Shown: positions 16,709 to 24,902 of the stretch, in pieces
How positions within the stretch are numbered: position 1 is the first letter of the stretch
Layout: each line of letters opens with the position of its first letter
Source of the DNA: Paenibacillus xylanexedens
Lineage (GTDB): Bacteria; Bacillota; Bacilli; Paenibacillales; Paenibacillaceae
Direction of reading: 5' to 3'
NCBI RefSeq assembly: GCF_007676705.1
Contig: NZ_VEBF01000004.1
Coordinates: 294,190-358,189, forward strand
Length of the DNA: 64,000 bases
The notes under the pieces: model-generated
What the model saw: only the letters and a program-made list of their open reading frames with translations
What the model was told of the DNA's origin: nothing
Databases searched by the model: none
Made by a program: the position numbers and the translations under genes

Positions 16709-17806
16709 ATGTATTTAAGACAAGATACACGTCCCGTAAAAGTCGGGAACGTAACGATTGGTGGCAGCAACGAAGTCATTATCCAGAGTATGTGTACGAC
16801 CAAAACGGCAGATGTTGAGGCGACGGTTGCAGAGATTCTGCGACTGGAAGAAGCCGGCTGTCAGGTGGTACGTGTAACGGTAAATAATGAGGAAGCCGCT
16901 GCAGCCATTAAGGAAATCAAGAAACGTATTAACATACCGCTCGTAGCGGACATTCACTTTAACTATAAGCTGGCTTTGCTTGCGATTGAGAATGGCATTG
17001 ATAAAGTACGGATTAATCCGGGTAATATCGGTAAACGTTCCAAAGTGGAAGAAGTCGTAAAGGCATGTAAAGAGCGTGGTATTCCAATTCGTATCGGGGT
17101 AAACGCCGGTTCCCTGGAGAACCATCTTCTTGATAAGTATGGGTATCCTACGGCGGATGCTATGGTCGAAAGTGCATTGTATCACATTGGTATTCTGGAA
17201 GAGCTTGATTTCCATGATATCATCGTGTCTCTCAAAGCATCGGATGTACCAATGGCGATTGAAGCTTATACCAAAGCAGCTCAAATTATTCCGTATCCGT
17301 TGCATCTTGGGATTACCGAAGCAGGCACATTGTTCTCCGGTACAATCAAAAGCTCCGCAGGTATGGGTGCCTTACTGTCGATGGGGATTGGTTCAACGAT
17401 GCGGATCTCGCTGAGTGCGGACCCGGTGGAAGAAATCAAGGTTGCTCGTGATCTGCTCAAAACCTTTGGTCTTATTACGAATGCAGCTACATTGATCTCC
17501 TGCCCAACGTGTGGGCGTTTGGACATCGACCTGTTCTCCATTGCCAACGAAGTAGAAGAGTATATCTCCAAACTGAAGGTGCCGATTAAAGTATCAGTGC
17601 TGGGTTGTGCAGTGAATGGTCCAGGTGAGGCGAAAGAAGCGGATATCGGGATTGCCGGTGCTCGTGGAGAAGGTCTCTTGTTCCGTCACGGTAAGATGAT
17701 TCGTAAAGTGCCTGAGGAAATTATGGTTGAAGAATTGAAAAAAGAGATCGACAAAATCGTCGAAACCTATGAAGAGACAGGTGTTATTCCTGGTCGTTCG
17801 CACTGA
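16709..17806 (+). CDS. ispG: 4-hydroxy-3-methylbut-2-enyl diphosphate synthase (flavodoxin)
   Basis: IspG catalyses the penultimate step of the methylerythritol phosphate route to isoprenoids and uses a [4Fe-4S] cluster. The protein starts MYLRQDTRPVKVGNVTIGG. The cluster ligands are visible near the C-terminus as SCPTCGR and LGCAVNGPGEAKE, with the conserved Glu nearby. I take the ATG at 16709, which follows GGGGAGAG by 9 bases, rather than the TTG 27 bases upstream. At 365 residues it has normal length. Its place between clpX and lonB is unlike B. subtilis. A weak hairpin (CTCCAC/GTGGAG, 16635-16679) precedes it, and a terminator follows. Confidence 0.95.
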   Translation: MYLRQDTRPVKVGNVTIGGSNEVIIQSMCTTKTADVEATVAEILRLEEAGCQVVRVTVNNEEAAAAIKEIKKRINIPLVADIHFNYKLALLAIENGIDKVRINPGNIGKRSKVEEVVKACKERGIPIRIGVNAGSLENHLLDKYGYPTADAMVESALYHIGILEELDFHDIIVSLKASDVPMAIEAYTKAAQIIPYPLHLGITEAGTLFSGTIKSSAGMGALLSMGIGSTMRISLSADPVEEIKVARDLLKTFGLITNAATLISCPTCGRLDIDLFSIANEVEEYISKLKVPIKVSVLGCAVNGPGEAKEADIGIAGARGEGLLFRHGKMIRKVPEEIMVEELKKEIDKIVETYEETGVIPGRSH

Positions 17807-17831
17807 TTGATTCATATCTTGTTTCTGTAAC

Positions 17832-17860
17832 AGCCTGCCAGCAATGGTGGGCTTTTTATT
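17832..17860 (+). terminator. Terminator after ispG
   Basis: GCCTGCCA pairs with TGGTGGGC (two wobble pairs) and is followed by five T and further T-rich sequence. Confidence 0.75.
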
Positions 17861-17887
17861 TTCTCGCAGACAAATTCCGCATCGCCC

Positions 17888-17915
17888 GTTTACGTCGCGT
17901 TGAAAAGGCTATACT
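17888..17915 (+). promoter_or_regulatory. Probable sigma-F (forespore) promoter of lonB
   Basis: GTTTA (17888-17892), a 14-nt spacer and GGCTATACT (17907-17915) fit the sigma-F pattern (GywTA, about 15 nt, GGnnAnAnT). The lonB start lies about 57 bases downstream. LonB of B. subtilis is known to be made in the forespore under sigma-F, so function and site agree. Sigma-G promoters look similar. Confidence 0.6.
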
Positions 17916-17971
17916 ACCAAGTATTAGCATGATCTCATATGAGAATAGCGACAATAGGAGGATGTGAAGAC

Positions 17972-19726
17972 ATGGAATTTGGTATGGTCATCATGTTGAT
18001 TCAGTTATTTTTTGGAGTGGTGATTGGTTTGTATTTCTGGAACCTGCTACGTGGCCAGAAAACGAACCGCAGTGCCGTTGAGCGAGAATCTCGCAAGGAA
18101 CTGGAGAAGCTGCGTAAGCTGCGTTCAATCTCACTCACCAAGCCGTTGTCGGAGAAGACGCGTCCGGCTACTATTAACGATATCGTTGGGCAAAAAGATG
18201 GACTGCGTGCCCTTAAGGCTGCTTTATGCAGTGCGAATCCGCAACATGTTATCATTTATGGCCCTCCGGGAGTCGGGAAGACAGCCGCTGCAAGGGTCGT
18301 GTTGGAAGAGGCTAAGAAGAACCCATCTTCGCCATTTAAGCCAGATGCCAAATTCACAGAGCTGGATGCAACAACAGCCCGTTTTGATGAGCGTGGGATT
18401 GCGGACCCCTTAATTGGTTCGGTCCATGATCCGATATATCAGGGAGCAGGGGCCATGGGTGTTGCAGGGATTCCTCAACCCAAACCGGGCGCTGTAACAA
18501 AAGCGCATGGGGGAATGCTTTTTATTGATGAGATTGGTGAATTGCATTCCATTCAGATGAATAAGCTGTTGAAAGTGCTGGAGGATCGCAAGGTGTTTTT
18601 GGAGAGTGCGTACTATAACTCGGAAGACACGCATACTCCTGCTTATATCCACGATATTTTTCAAAATGGCCTGCCGGCCGATTTCCGCCTTGTTGGAGCA
18701 ACGACACGTTCACCTCATGAGCTACCGCCAGCTTTGCGTTCGCGGTGCATGGAAGTCTATTTCCGTCCTCTATTACCTGAGGAGATCGGGCGAATTGCCG
18801 AAGACGCTGTTCAGAAAATAGGGTTCAGCCCATGTCCGGATGCCGTCGATGTGGTCAAGCGATATGCAACCAATGGACGTGAAGCAGTCAATATCATCCA
18901 ACTGGCTGCGGGACTTGCGCTGACAGAGAAACGTGAGACGCTGCAGGCGTCTGATGTGGAGTGGGTGGCAGGTAGCAGCCAGATTCAGCCACGACCTGAT
19001 CGTAAGGTCCCTTCGCAGCCACAGGTGGGGTTTGTTAACGGCTTGGCGGTATATGGACCGAACATGGGAACCATTTTGGAGATCGAAGTATCTGCTGTTC
19101 CGGCTCTCAAAGATCAAGGCCGAATCAACATTACAGGCGTTGTGGATGAAGAAGAGATTGGAGGCGGTTCGCGTACACTCCGGCGAAAAAGTATGGCTAA
19201 AGGCTCGGTTGAAAATGTGTTAACCGTATTAAAAGCCATGGGGATTCGTCCGAATGATTACGATTTACACGTGAATTTCCCAGGTGGGACGCCTATTGAT
19301 GGTCCATCGGCAGGGATTGCCATGGCGACTGCCATTACATCAGCCATTCAGGGACGCCCTGTGGATCATGAGACAGCGATGACTGGCGAGATCAGCATCC
19401 ATGGTCGGGTCAAGCCAATTGGTGGCGTACTGGCCAAGGTGGAGGCTGCATTTCAGGCAGGAGCGAAGACCGTTATTATTCCGGCGGAGAACTGGCAGTC
19501 CATTTTTGAGAATCTGGAGGGCTTGCGCGTGATTCCGGTAGATACGGTACAGGATGTATTCCGTGAAGTGTTTGCCTGGGTTCCAGAGTCGCAAAAGGTG
19601 GAACAAACGAAGCTTGCAGAGGAGACAATTGCACCTGCACCGGAGATTTTTCCACCGGCATCTGCTTCCTATTTACGTGCTGACGTGCCTCGCCCAGGAC
19701 AGGTTACAGATTCGGGAAGCTGCTAA
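17972..19726 (+). CDS. lonB: ATP-dependent protease LonB
   Basis: LonB is a Lon-family AAA+ protease; in B. subtilis it acts in the developing forespore. The ATG at 17972 follows AGGAGG and opens MEFGMVIMLIQLFFGVVIGL, one N-terminal membrane helix instead of the large Lon N domain. The ATPase has Walker A GPPGVGKT near residue 93 and Walker B MLFIDEIGEL. The C-terminal protease domain carries the Ser446/Lys489 dyad (DGPSAG and GGVLAKVEAA, 43 residues apart, the Lon spacing). Length is 584 residues. After about residue 550 there is a Pro/Ala-rich tail of unknown role. lonA follows with its own promoter. Confidence 0.93.
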   Translation: MEFGMVIMLIQLFFGVVIGLYFWNLLRGQKTNRSAVERESRKELEKLRKLRSISLTKPLSEKTRPATINDIVGQKDGLRALKAALCSANPQHVIIYGPPGVGKTAAARVVLEEAKKNPSSPFKPDAKFTELDATTARFDERGIADPLIGSVHDPIYQGAGAMGVAGIPQPKPGAVTKAHGGMLFIDEIGELHSIQMNKLLKVLEDRKVFLESAYYNSEDTHTPAYIHDIFQNGLPADFRLVGATTRSPHELPPALRSRCMEVYFRPLLPEEIGRIAEDAVQKIGFSPCPDAVDVVKRYATNGREAVNIIQLAAGLALTEKRETLQASDVEWVAGSSQIQPRPDRKVPSQPQVGFVNGLAVYGPNMGTILEIEVSAVPALKDQGRINITGVVDEEEIGGGSRTLRRKSMAKGSVENVLTVLKAMGIRPNDYDLHVNFPGGTPIDGPSAGIAMATAITSAIQGRPVDHETAMTGEISIHGRVKPIGGVLAKVEAAFQAGAKTVIIPAENWQSIFENLEGLRVIPVDTVQDVFREVFAWVPESQKVEQTKLAEETIAPAPEIFPPASASYLRADVPRPGQVTDSGSC

Positions 19727-19739
19727 GCGCTTCCCTTCA

Positions 19740-19769
19740 TTGGTTTTTTATGTGAACATTTGATAGAAT
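19740..19769 (+). promoter_or_regulatory. Sigma-A promoter of lonA
   Basis: TTGGTT (19740-19745), an 18-nt spacer and an extended -10 TGATAGAAT (TAGAAT at 19764-19769) lie 43 bases before the lonA start. The -35 is poor. Confidence 0.5.
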
Positions 19770-19812
19770 AATGAATGACTACAACCTGAGAGCCATTGGA
19801 GGTGCGAAAGCG

Positions 19813-22152
19813 ATGGGACCGAGCAAAGCGAAAGGTCGTCGTTTTCCTTTACTGCCTTTAAGAGGACTTCTCGTCTACCCGAGTATGGTACTGCATCTCG
19901 ATGTGGGCCGAGAGAAATCGGTCAAGGCTTTAGAAAAAGCGATGGTAGAAGAACATTTGATTCTCCTATGTTCCCAAGCTGAAGTAAATATTGAAGAACC
20001 AACACAAGAGGACATTTTCAGAATCGGAACCGTGGCCAAGGTCAGACAGATGCTGAAGCTTCCGAACGGTACGATTCGTGTACTCGTGGAAGGCTTGGAA
20101 CGGGCTGAAATTATTGAATATACGGACAACGAGGAATATTACGAAGTACTGGCACAAGAACTGCCTGAAGAGGAGAATACTCATCCGGAGACGGATGCCT
20201 TGATGCGTACCGTTCTGAACCAGTTCGAGAATTATATTAATCTGTCCAAAAAAGTTACACCAGAGACACTTGCGGCTGTGTCTGATATTGAAGAACCGGG
20301 ACGCCTGGCTGATGTCATCACGAGTCACCTTTCCCTGAAGATCAAGGATAAACAGGAAATTCTGGAGACCATTGATGTTCGGGAACGTCTGGAGAAATTG
20401 CTGGATATTCTGAATAACGAACGCGAAGTGCTGGAGCTTGAACGCAAGATCAGCCAACGTGTGAAGAAACAGATGGAGAAAACGCAAAAGGAATATTATC
20501 TGCGCGAGCAGATGAAAGCGATCCAGAAAGAACTGGGTGAAAAAGAAGGCCGTGCAGGCGAGGTTGAGGAACTTCGTAATCAGATGGAAGAACTCGGCTT
20601 GCCGGACAAGGTGAAGGAGAAGGTCGAGAAAGAAATTGATCGACTGGAGAAAATGCCAGCAAGTTCAGCTGAGGGTGGAGTCATTCGCAACTACGTGGAT
20701 TGGCTGCTCGCCCTTCCTTGGAGCCAGATGACAGCAGATGATCTGGATATTCAAAAAGCCGAGGATGTACTCAATGCAGATCACTACGGGCTCGAAAAGC
20801 CCAAAGAGCGTGTGCTTGAATATCTGGCTGTTCAGAAGCTCGTCAAGAAGCTCAAAGGGCCGATTCTCTGTCTGGTTGGACCTCCAGGGGTTGGTAAAAC
20901 ATCACTTGCCCGTTCGATCGCGAGATCGCTGGGCCGGGAGTTTGTAAGAATCTCTCTTGGCGGCGTGCGTGATGAAGCCGAGATTCGTGGGCACCGACGC
21001 ACCTATGTGGGAGCCATGCCTGGTCGTATCATCCAGGGGATGAAAACGGCAGGTTCACTCAATCCGGTATTCCTGCTGGACGAGATAGATAAGATGGCTT
21101 CAGACTTCCGCGGAGATCCCTCTGCAGCGCTACTTGAAGTGCTGGATCCTGAACAAAATAATACGTTTAGTGATCACTTTGTCGAATTGCCGTTTGACTT
21201 ATCCAACGTTATGTTTGTAACCACTGCCAATACAGTGCACAACATTCCGCGTCCATTACTGGATCGGATGGAAATGCTCAACATCCCAGGTTACACGGAG
21301 CTGGAGAAGCTGCAAATTGCGAAAAATTATTTGCTGCCCAAGCAGAAGCAGGACCATGGTCTGGAAGAAGAGCAACTGGAAATTCCGGATGATGCGCTCT
21401 TGCGTGTCATTCGTGAATATACACGGGAGTCAGGTGTGCGTAACTTGGAACAGCAGATGGCTTCGTTGTGCCGGAAAGCAGCCAAGAACATCGTATCTGG
21501 TGTGGAAGGTCAGATCAACATCACATCAGATGAGGTCAAAGACTACCTTGGACCTGGTAAATTCCGTTATGGCATGGCCGAACTGGAAGATCAGATTGGT
21601 ACCGTAACGGGTCTTGCGTGGACTGAAGTGGGTGGAGATACCCTTGTCATTGAAGTGACTGTTGTACCAGGAACAGGGAAGTTGACCCTGACAGGTAAAC
21701 TGGGTGATGTCATGAAGGAATCGGCTCAAGCCGCATTCAGCTACACCCGTTCCAAAGCTACACAGCTCGGGATTTCGCCTGACTTCCATGAGAAAAACGA
21801 CATTCACATCCACGTTCCGGAAGGAGCCATTCCGAAGGATGGTCCATCCGCTGGGATTACGATGGCAACAGCGTTAATCTCAGCACTGACGAACAAACAT
21901 GTGTCCAAGGATATCGCCATGACCGGTGAAATAACGTTGCGTGGACGTGTACTGCCGATTGGTGGTCTGAAAGAGAAATCACTGGCAGCCCATCGTGCCG
22001 GCTATAAAAAAATATTATTGCCCAAGGATAACGAACGTGACCTGCGTGACATTCCAGACAGCATCAAGGAAGATGTGGAATTTGTCCCTGTAGCCCATAT
22101 GGATCAGGTATTGCAGCATGCACTTGTTGAGCAGGCAGGCATTAACCTGTAA
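19813..22152 (+). CDS. lonA: ATP-dependent protease La (Lon)
   Basis: This is the cytosolic Lon protease, which removes damaged and regulatory proteins. The ATG at 19813 follows GGAGGTG; the upstream ATG at 19771 does not have a ribosome site. In this numbering (779 residues) the substrate-binding LAN domain spans about 10-210 and a coiled coil about 215-280. Walker A GPPGVGKT is at 356-363 and Walker B is VFLLDEIDK. The catalytic dyad is Ser679 (KDGPSAG) and Lys722 (GGLKEK), the same spacing as in E. coli Lon. It lies between lonB and ysxC as in B. subtilis and ends at a terminator. Confidence 0.97.
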   Translation: MGPSKAKGRRFPLLPLRGLLVYPSMVLHLDVGREKSVKALEKAMVEEHLILLCSQAEVNIEEPTQEDIFRIGTVAKVRQMLKLPNGTIRVLVEGLERAEIIEYTDNEEYYEVLAQELPEEENTHPETDALMRTVLNQFENYINLSKKVTPETLAAVSDIEEPGRLADVITSHLSLKIKDKQEILETIDVRERLEKLLDILNNEREVLELERKISQRVKKQMEKTQKEYYLREQMKAIQKELGEKEGRAGEVEELRNQMEELGLPDKVKEKVEKEIDRLEKMPASSAEGGVIRNYVDWLLALPWSQMTADDLDIQKAEDVLNADHYGLEKPKERVLEYLAVQKLVKKLKGPILCLVGPPGVGKTSLARSIARSLGREFVRISLGGVRDEAEIRGHRRTYVGAMPGRIIQGMKTAGSLNPVFLLDEIDKMASDFRGDPSAALLEVLDPEQNNTFSDHFVELPFDLSNVMFVTTANTVHNIPRPLLDRMEMLNIPGYTELEKLQIAKNYLLPKQKQDHGLEEEQLEIPDDALLRVIREYTRESGVRNLEQQMASLCRKAAKNIVSGVEGQINITSDEVKDYLGPGKFRYGMAELEDQIGTVTGLAWTEVGGDTLVIEVTVVPGTGKLTLTGKLGDVMKESAQAAFSYTRSKATQLGISPDFHEKNDIHIHVPEGAIPKDGPSAGITMATALISALTNKHVSKDIAMTGEITLRGRVLPIGGLKEKSLAAHRAGYKKILLPKDNERDLRDIPDSIKEDVEFVPVAHMDQVLQHALVEQAGINL

Positions 22153-22185
22153 TCCACGTATCCGAAAGGTTCGTATGAAGAGTAG

Positions 22186-22228
22186 ACCGTTCTGCGGAGG
22201 CTTCGGCGTCCGCTGGAACGGTTTTTTT
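22186..22228 (+). terminator. Terminator after lonA
   Basis: ACCGTTC and GCGGA pair with TCCGC and GAACGGT around a TTCGG-containing loop. Seven T follow. Confidence 0.85.
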
Positions 22229-22308
22229 GGTATGATAGAACAATCCATGGCATAATACCATCAACAGGTTATGCATAGCACAAGCGTTCAAGAGAGGAAA
22301 GATACAAT

Positions 22309-22962
22309 ATGAAAGTAAATCAATCTGAATTTATTATCAGTGCCGTTCGGCCTGAACAATATCCTGAGGATGGTCTGCCAGAGATTGCTTTGGCGGGGCG
22401 CTCCAATGTGGGAAAATCATCCCTGATCAACCGTTTGATTAATCGTAAAAATCTGGCTCGGACAAGTTCAACACCGGGTAAGACACAGCAACTGAACTAC
22501 TATAAGATTAATCAGGATCTCTACTTTGTCGATTTTCCGGGATATGGCTACGCCAAAGTTTCTAAAGAACAGCGCTTTGCCTGGGGCAAAATGATGGAGA
22601 AATACTTGTTGGGACGCGAAGAATTGAAACTGGTTATGCAGATGGTGGATATGAGACATGAGCCATCGAAGGATGACAAGATGATGAATGAATGGCTTCG
22701 TCATAACGGATTGCCTTTGGTTGTTGTTGCCACCAAGATGGACAAGATTCCAAAAACACGCAGAGCCAAACATATCAAAGTCATTAAGGAATCACTGGGT
22801 CTTCGTTCAGGGGATCTGTTTGTACCCTTCTCATCGGAAGAAGGATTGGGCAAGGAAGAGTTATGGGACATCATTACCCGTCATGCACGCATAGATAAGT
22901 ATGCACCAGAAGTACTGGAAGCAGAGGGCGCAGCGGATGAGGAAGAAAATAACGAAAATTAA
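22309..22962 (+). CDS. ysxC: YsxC/EngB ribosome-assembly GTPase
   Basis: An essential TRAFAC-class GTPase (YihA/EngB group) involved in maturation of the 50S subunit. At 217 residues it shows G1 GRSNVGKSS, G3 DFPGYG, G4 TKMDK and an acidic C-terminal tail (EGAADEEENNEN) typical of the group. GAGAGGAAAG precedes the ATG. It is separated from lonA by a terminator and may have its own promoter near TATGAT at 22232-22237. Confidence 0.95.
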   Translation: MKVNQSEFIISAVRPEQYPEDGLPEIALAGRSNVGKSSLINRLINRKNLARTSSTPGKTQQLNYYKINQDLYFVDFPGYGYAKVSKEQRFAWGKMMEKYLLGREELKLVMQMVDMRHEPSKDDKMMNEWLRHNGLPLVVVATKMDKIPKTRRAKHIKVIKESLGLRSGDLFVPFSSEEGLGKEELWDIITRHARIDKYAPEVLEAEGAADEEENNEN

Positions 22963-23236
22963 CGGATGACCGAGATAGTATACCGTTTTAGTGCGGGAAA
23001 GTGAGCATGCTAAGTGAATCTTTGATGAGATCAAGGATTAGTCCGGTTTTTATGGGATTTCGTGAGAATTCATCATGTGGGCCCGGAGCAAAATAGCGTT
23101 ATGGTAGTGTATAATGAGCATAGGCGCATGTTGCCAACAGTACCAAAATACCGGCGTCGCCGGCCTGAAGAATTTTGAGATGACTGCTACATGTGCAGGA
23201 AGGCAAAACAATCGGGAAAGAATTGAGGAGATTTGT

Positions 23237-23824
23237 ATGGCTCAGCGGTTAGCCACAGAGTATGTGAAGGCCACTATGAAATTGTCAGAACCCCAAATGC
23301 ATCAGTTTTTGCGCATGACAGAAGACGGCAGGCTTCATCATCGGGTTAAGGTGTTGGATAATGGCTGTCAGGAAGTTGTGTTGGGGGATGTGAGTGGAGA
23401 AGAAGTTCATTTCCCTTTTGACCGCATAGAAGGGTTTTATATCTGTGAGTTATCTTGCCGCCTGGTGAATCTGCATCTGACCAACGTTGTCCGGAAGCTC
23501 TTTATGACTTTTAAGGGTGACGGGGTCGTTCATCGGATCTATGAAGGGTTCACCATGACGTATGTTTATGCTCAAGGCACTGTCCGTAAAATTGTGGAGA
23601 AGACCGGGGAGAACACCCGAGTGATCTATGAATACAAAAATACGTTGCTTGAATTGCAACATCTGTTCCAGGCCCGGGATGTAGAACGCGAAATCAAACG
23701 TGTGTATGCCGAGATTGATTCCCTGCTGGATACTAGAAAAGATGCGACTGCTGATCAGCTCCATCAGATTGATGGGACCCTTGCACGTTATCAAAAACGG
23801 TTGTTTGAGCTTGAAGCTTATTGA
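23237..23824 (+). CDS. Unknown protein, 195 residues, with charged C-terminal helices
   Basis: I cannot assign a function. The ATG at 23237 follows TGAGGAG and gives MAQRLATEYVKATMKLSE; an upstream in-frame ATG at 23114 would add 41 residues without a ribosome site. Residues 1-130 look like a mixed alpha/beta domain with HFPFDRIEGFYICELSCRLVN and a run of aromatic-rich strands (YEGFTMTYVYAQGTV). The last 60 residues are strongly helical and charged and could form a coiled coil. There is no signal or membrane segment. In B. subtilis ysxC is followed directly by hemA, so this gene and speD are extra here. Confidence 0.78.
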   Translation: MAQRLATEYVKATMKLSEPQMHQFLRMTEDGRLHHRVKVLDNGCQEVVLGDVSGEEVHFPFDRIEGFYICELSCRLVNLHLTNVVRKLFMTFKGDGVVHRIYEGFTMTYVYAQGTVRKIVEKTGENTRVIYEYKNTLLELQHLFQARDVEREIKRVYAEIDSLLDTRKDATADQLHQIDGTLARYQKRLFELEAY

Positions 23825-23867
23825 CCTGAAAGTGTATGTTTATACACGTATATGAATGTTATGAATT

Positions 23868-23926
23868 CCCTTGTTTCTTCCGTGCAGTGGCAATTGCCAA
23901 TGCGGAGGTTGCAGGGGATTTTTTGA
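23868..23926 (+). terminator. Probable terminator after the unknown gene
   Basis: A long imperfect hairpin centred on GGCAATTGCC, with CTTCCG/CGGAG flanks, is followed by six T. The rest of 23927-24040 is AT-rich with no visible feature. Confidence 0.55.
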
Positions 23927-24043
23927 TGCAAGATAGAATATTCCATAATGAAATTATTTATTTTACAATCTTCTGGAAAAGGGTTGCTTTCACTCTGATT
24001 CAATGTTATTTTTAATCTCGTTGAAAAGAATATAGGAACCAGG

Positions 24044-24150
24044 ATTCACTCAGGACATTATATGTTGCGAGAGGTTTTTCCCTCGGGAAGTGAATGACGT
24101 AGGTCCTAGCGGATGAAATTTTTCAAACATTTTATTCCTAGGAAGGGGGA
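24044..24150 (+). promoter_or_regulatory. Structured leader of speD
   Basis: Three helices can be drawn before speD. P1 is ATTCACT/AGTGAAT (24044-24050 with 24089-24095, seven perfect pairs). Inside it is P2, CGAGAGG/CCCTCG (24068-24074 with 24080-24085, one bulge). Downstream is P3, TCCTAG/CTAGGA (24104-24109 with 24138-24143), whose 3' arm touches the ribosome site AAGGGGGA (24143-24150). Pairing of P3 could limit ribosome access. I do not recognise a known riboswitch class. Confidence 0.4.
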
Positions 24151-24158
24151 ACCGAAGG

Positions 24159-24560
24159 ATGGAATATTCAACTTTCGGAAGACACGTTGCTGTTGACACT
24201 TGGGGTGTTGACTTTGATCTACTGAACAATGCGGAGTATTTGCAAGCCCAAATGGTTGAAGCAGCGGAGGCATGTGGTGCGACAGTGATGTCCGTACAGT
24301 CCAAGCAGTTTGATCCACAGGGGGCGACAGTACTCGTACTATTGTCTGAGAGCCATCTCTCCATTCATACGTATCCTGAGAGAGGTTTTGCAGCAATTGA
24401 TTGTTACACTTGTGGGGAGACCGTAGACCCGCAGCTCGCTATTGACTACCTGGTATCCGTATTAAAACCTGAAAAAACGTATGCCAAGAAGTTGGTACGT
24501 GGATTGGGCGAATTGCAAGTTGAAACACCAGAGATGAACAACAAGATCGAACTGGTGTAA
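24159..24560 (+). CDS. speD: S-adenosylmethionine decarboxylase proenzyme
   Basis: SpeD makes decarboxylated SAM, the aminopropyl donor for spermidine. It is the short bacterial type (133 residues) that cleaves itself. The processing site is visible as LLSESHLSIHTYPERG, with cleavage expected between Glu64 and Ser65 so that Ser65 becomes the pyruvoyl group. His70 and Cys85 fit the conserved processing and catalytic residues. GGAAGGGGGA precedes the ATG. It is a single gene with its own terminator; the leader may be structured (24044-24150). Confidence 0.95.
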   Translation: MEYSTFGRHVAVDTWGVDFDLLNNAEYLQAQMVEAAEACGATVMSVQSKQFDPQGATVLVLLSESHLSIHTYPERGFAAIDCYTCGETVDPQLAIDYLVSVLKPEKTYAKKLVRGLGELQVETPEMNNKIELV

Positions 24561-24624
24561 AAAAGAAGCACATCACATGAACAATGTTCACATATCGGGA
24601 TGGACGCATAACCTCCCTAATCCT

Positions 24625-24660
24625 AATAGTCATGGAATAATTCCATGGCTATTTGTTTTA
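24625..24660 (+). terminator. Terminator after speD
   Basis: AATAGTCATGGAA pairs with TTCCATGGCTATT (one wobble) around a very short loop, followed by TTGTTTTA. Confidence 0.8.
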
Positions 24661-24815
24661 ATATCCGGATCGTTATGAATATTCATGATCAGCACATTTT
24701 AACGCATAACGGTGAACTTTGGTGAGACACTACAATAAATGACAGTGCATATGATGATGAACATGGTGATTTCATAAACATTTCATAAAAATGACCCGGT
24801 CACGGCTATGATGTG

Positions 24816-24824
24816 TGATATAAT
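24816..24824 (+). promoter_or_regulatory. Extended -10 promoter element of the hem operon
   Basis: TGATATAAT is an extended -10 with a perfect TATAAT at 24819-24824 and no clear -35. It lies 79 bases before hemA. The rest of the 24561-24902 gap holds the speD terminator, a palindrome ATGAATATTCAT (24676-24687) within a CGTTATG/CATAACG dyad, and a direct repeat TTTCATAAA. I see no PerR box. Confidence 0.5.
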
Positions 24825-24902
24825 TAACCATGTCAATCATAAATGGATAGACATATGCAGTAAGCACTTTGATTGGAAATTTATTAGGCAGGTGAACTTG
24901 CA

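Noticed and set aside
24661..24902. PerR box before hemA
   Set aside because: The palindrome ATGAATATTCAT and nearby AT-rich sequence do not fit the TTATAATnATTATAA pattern.
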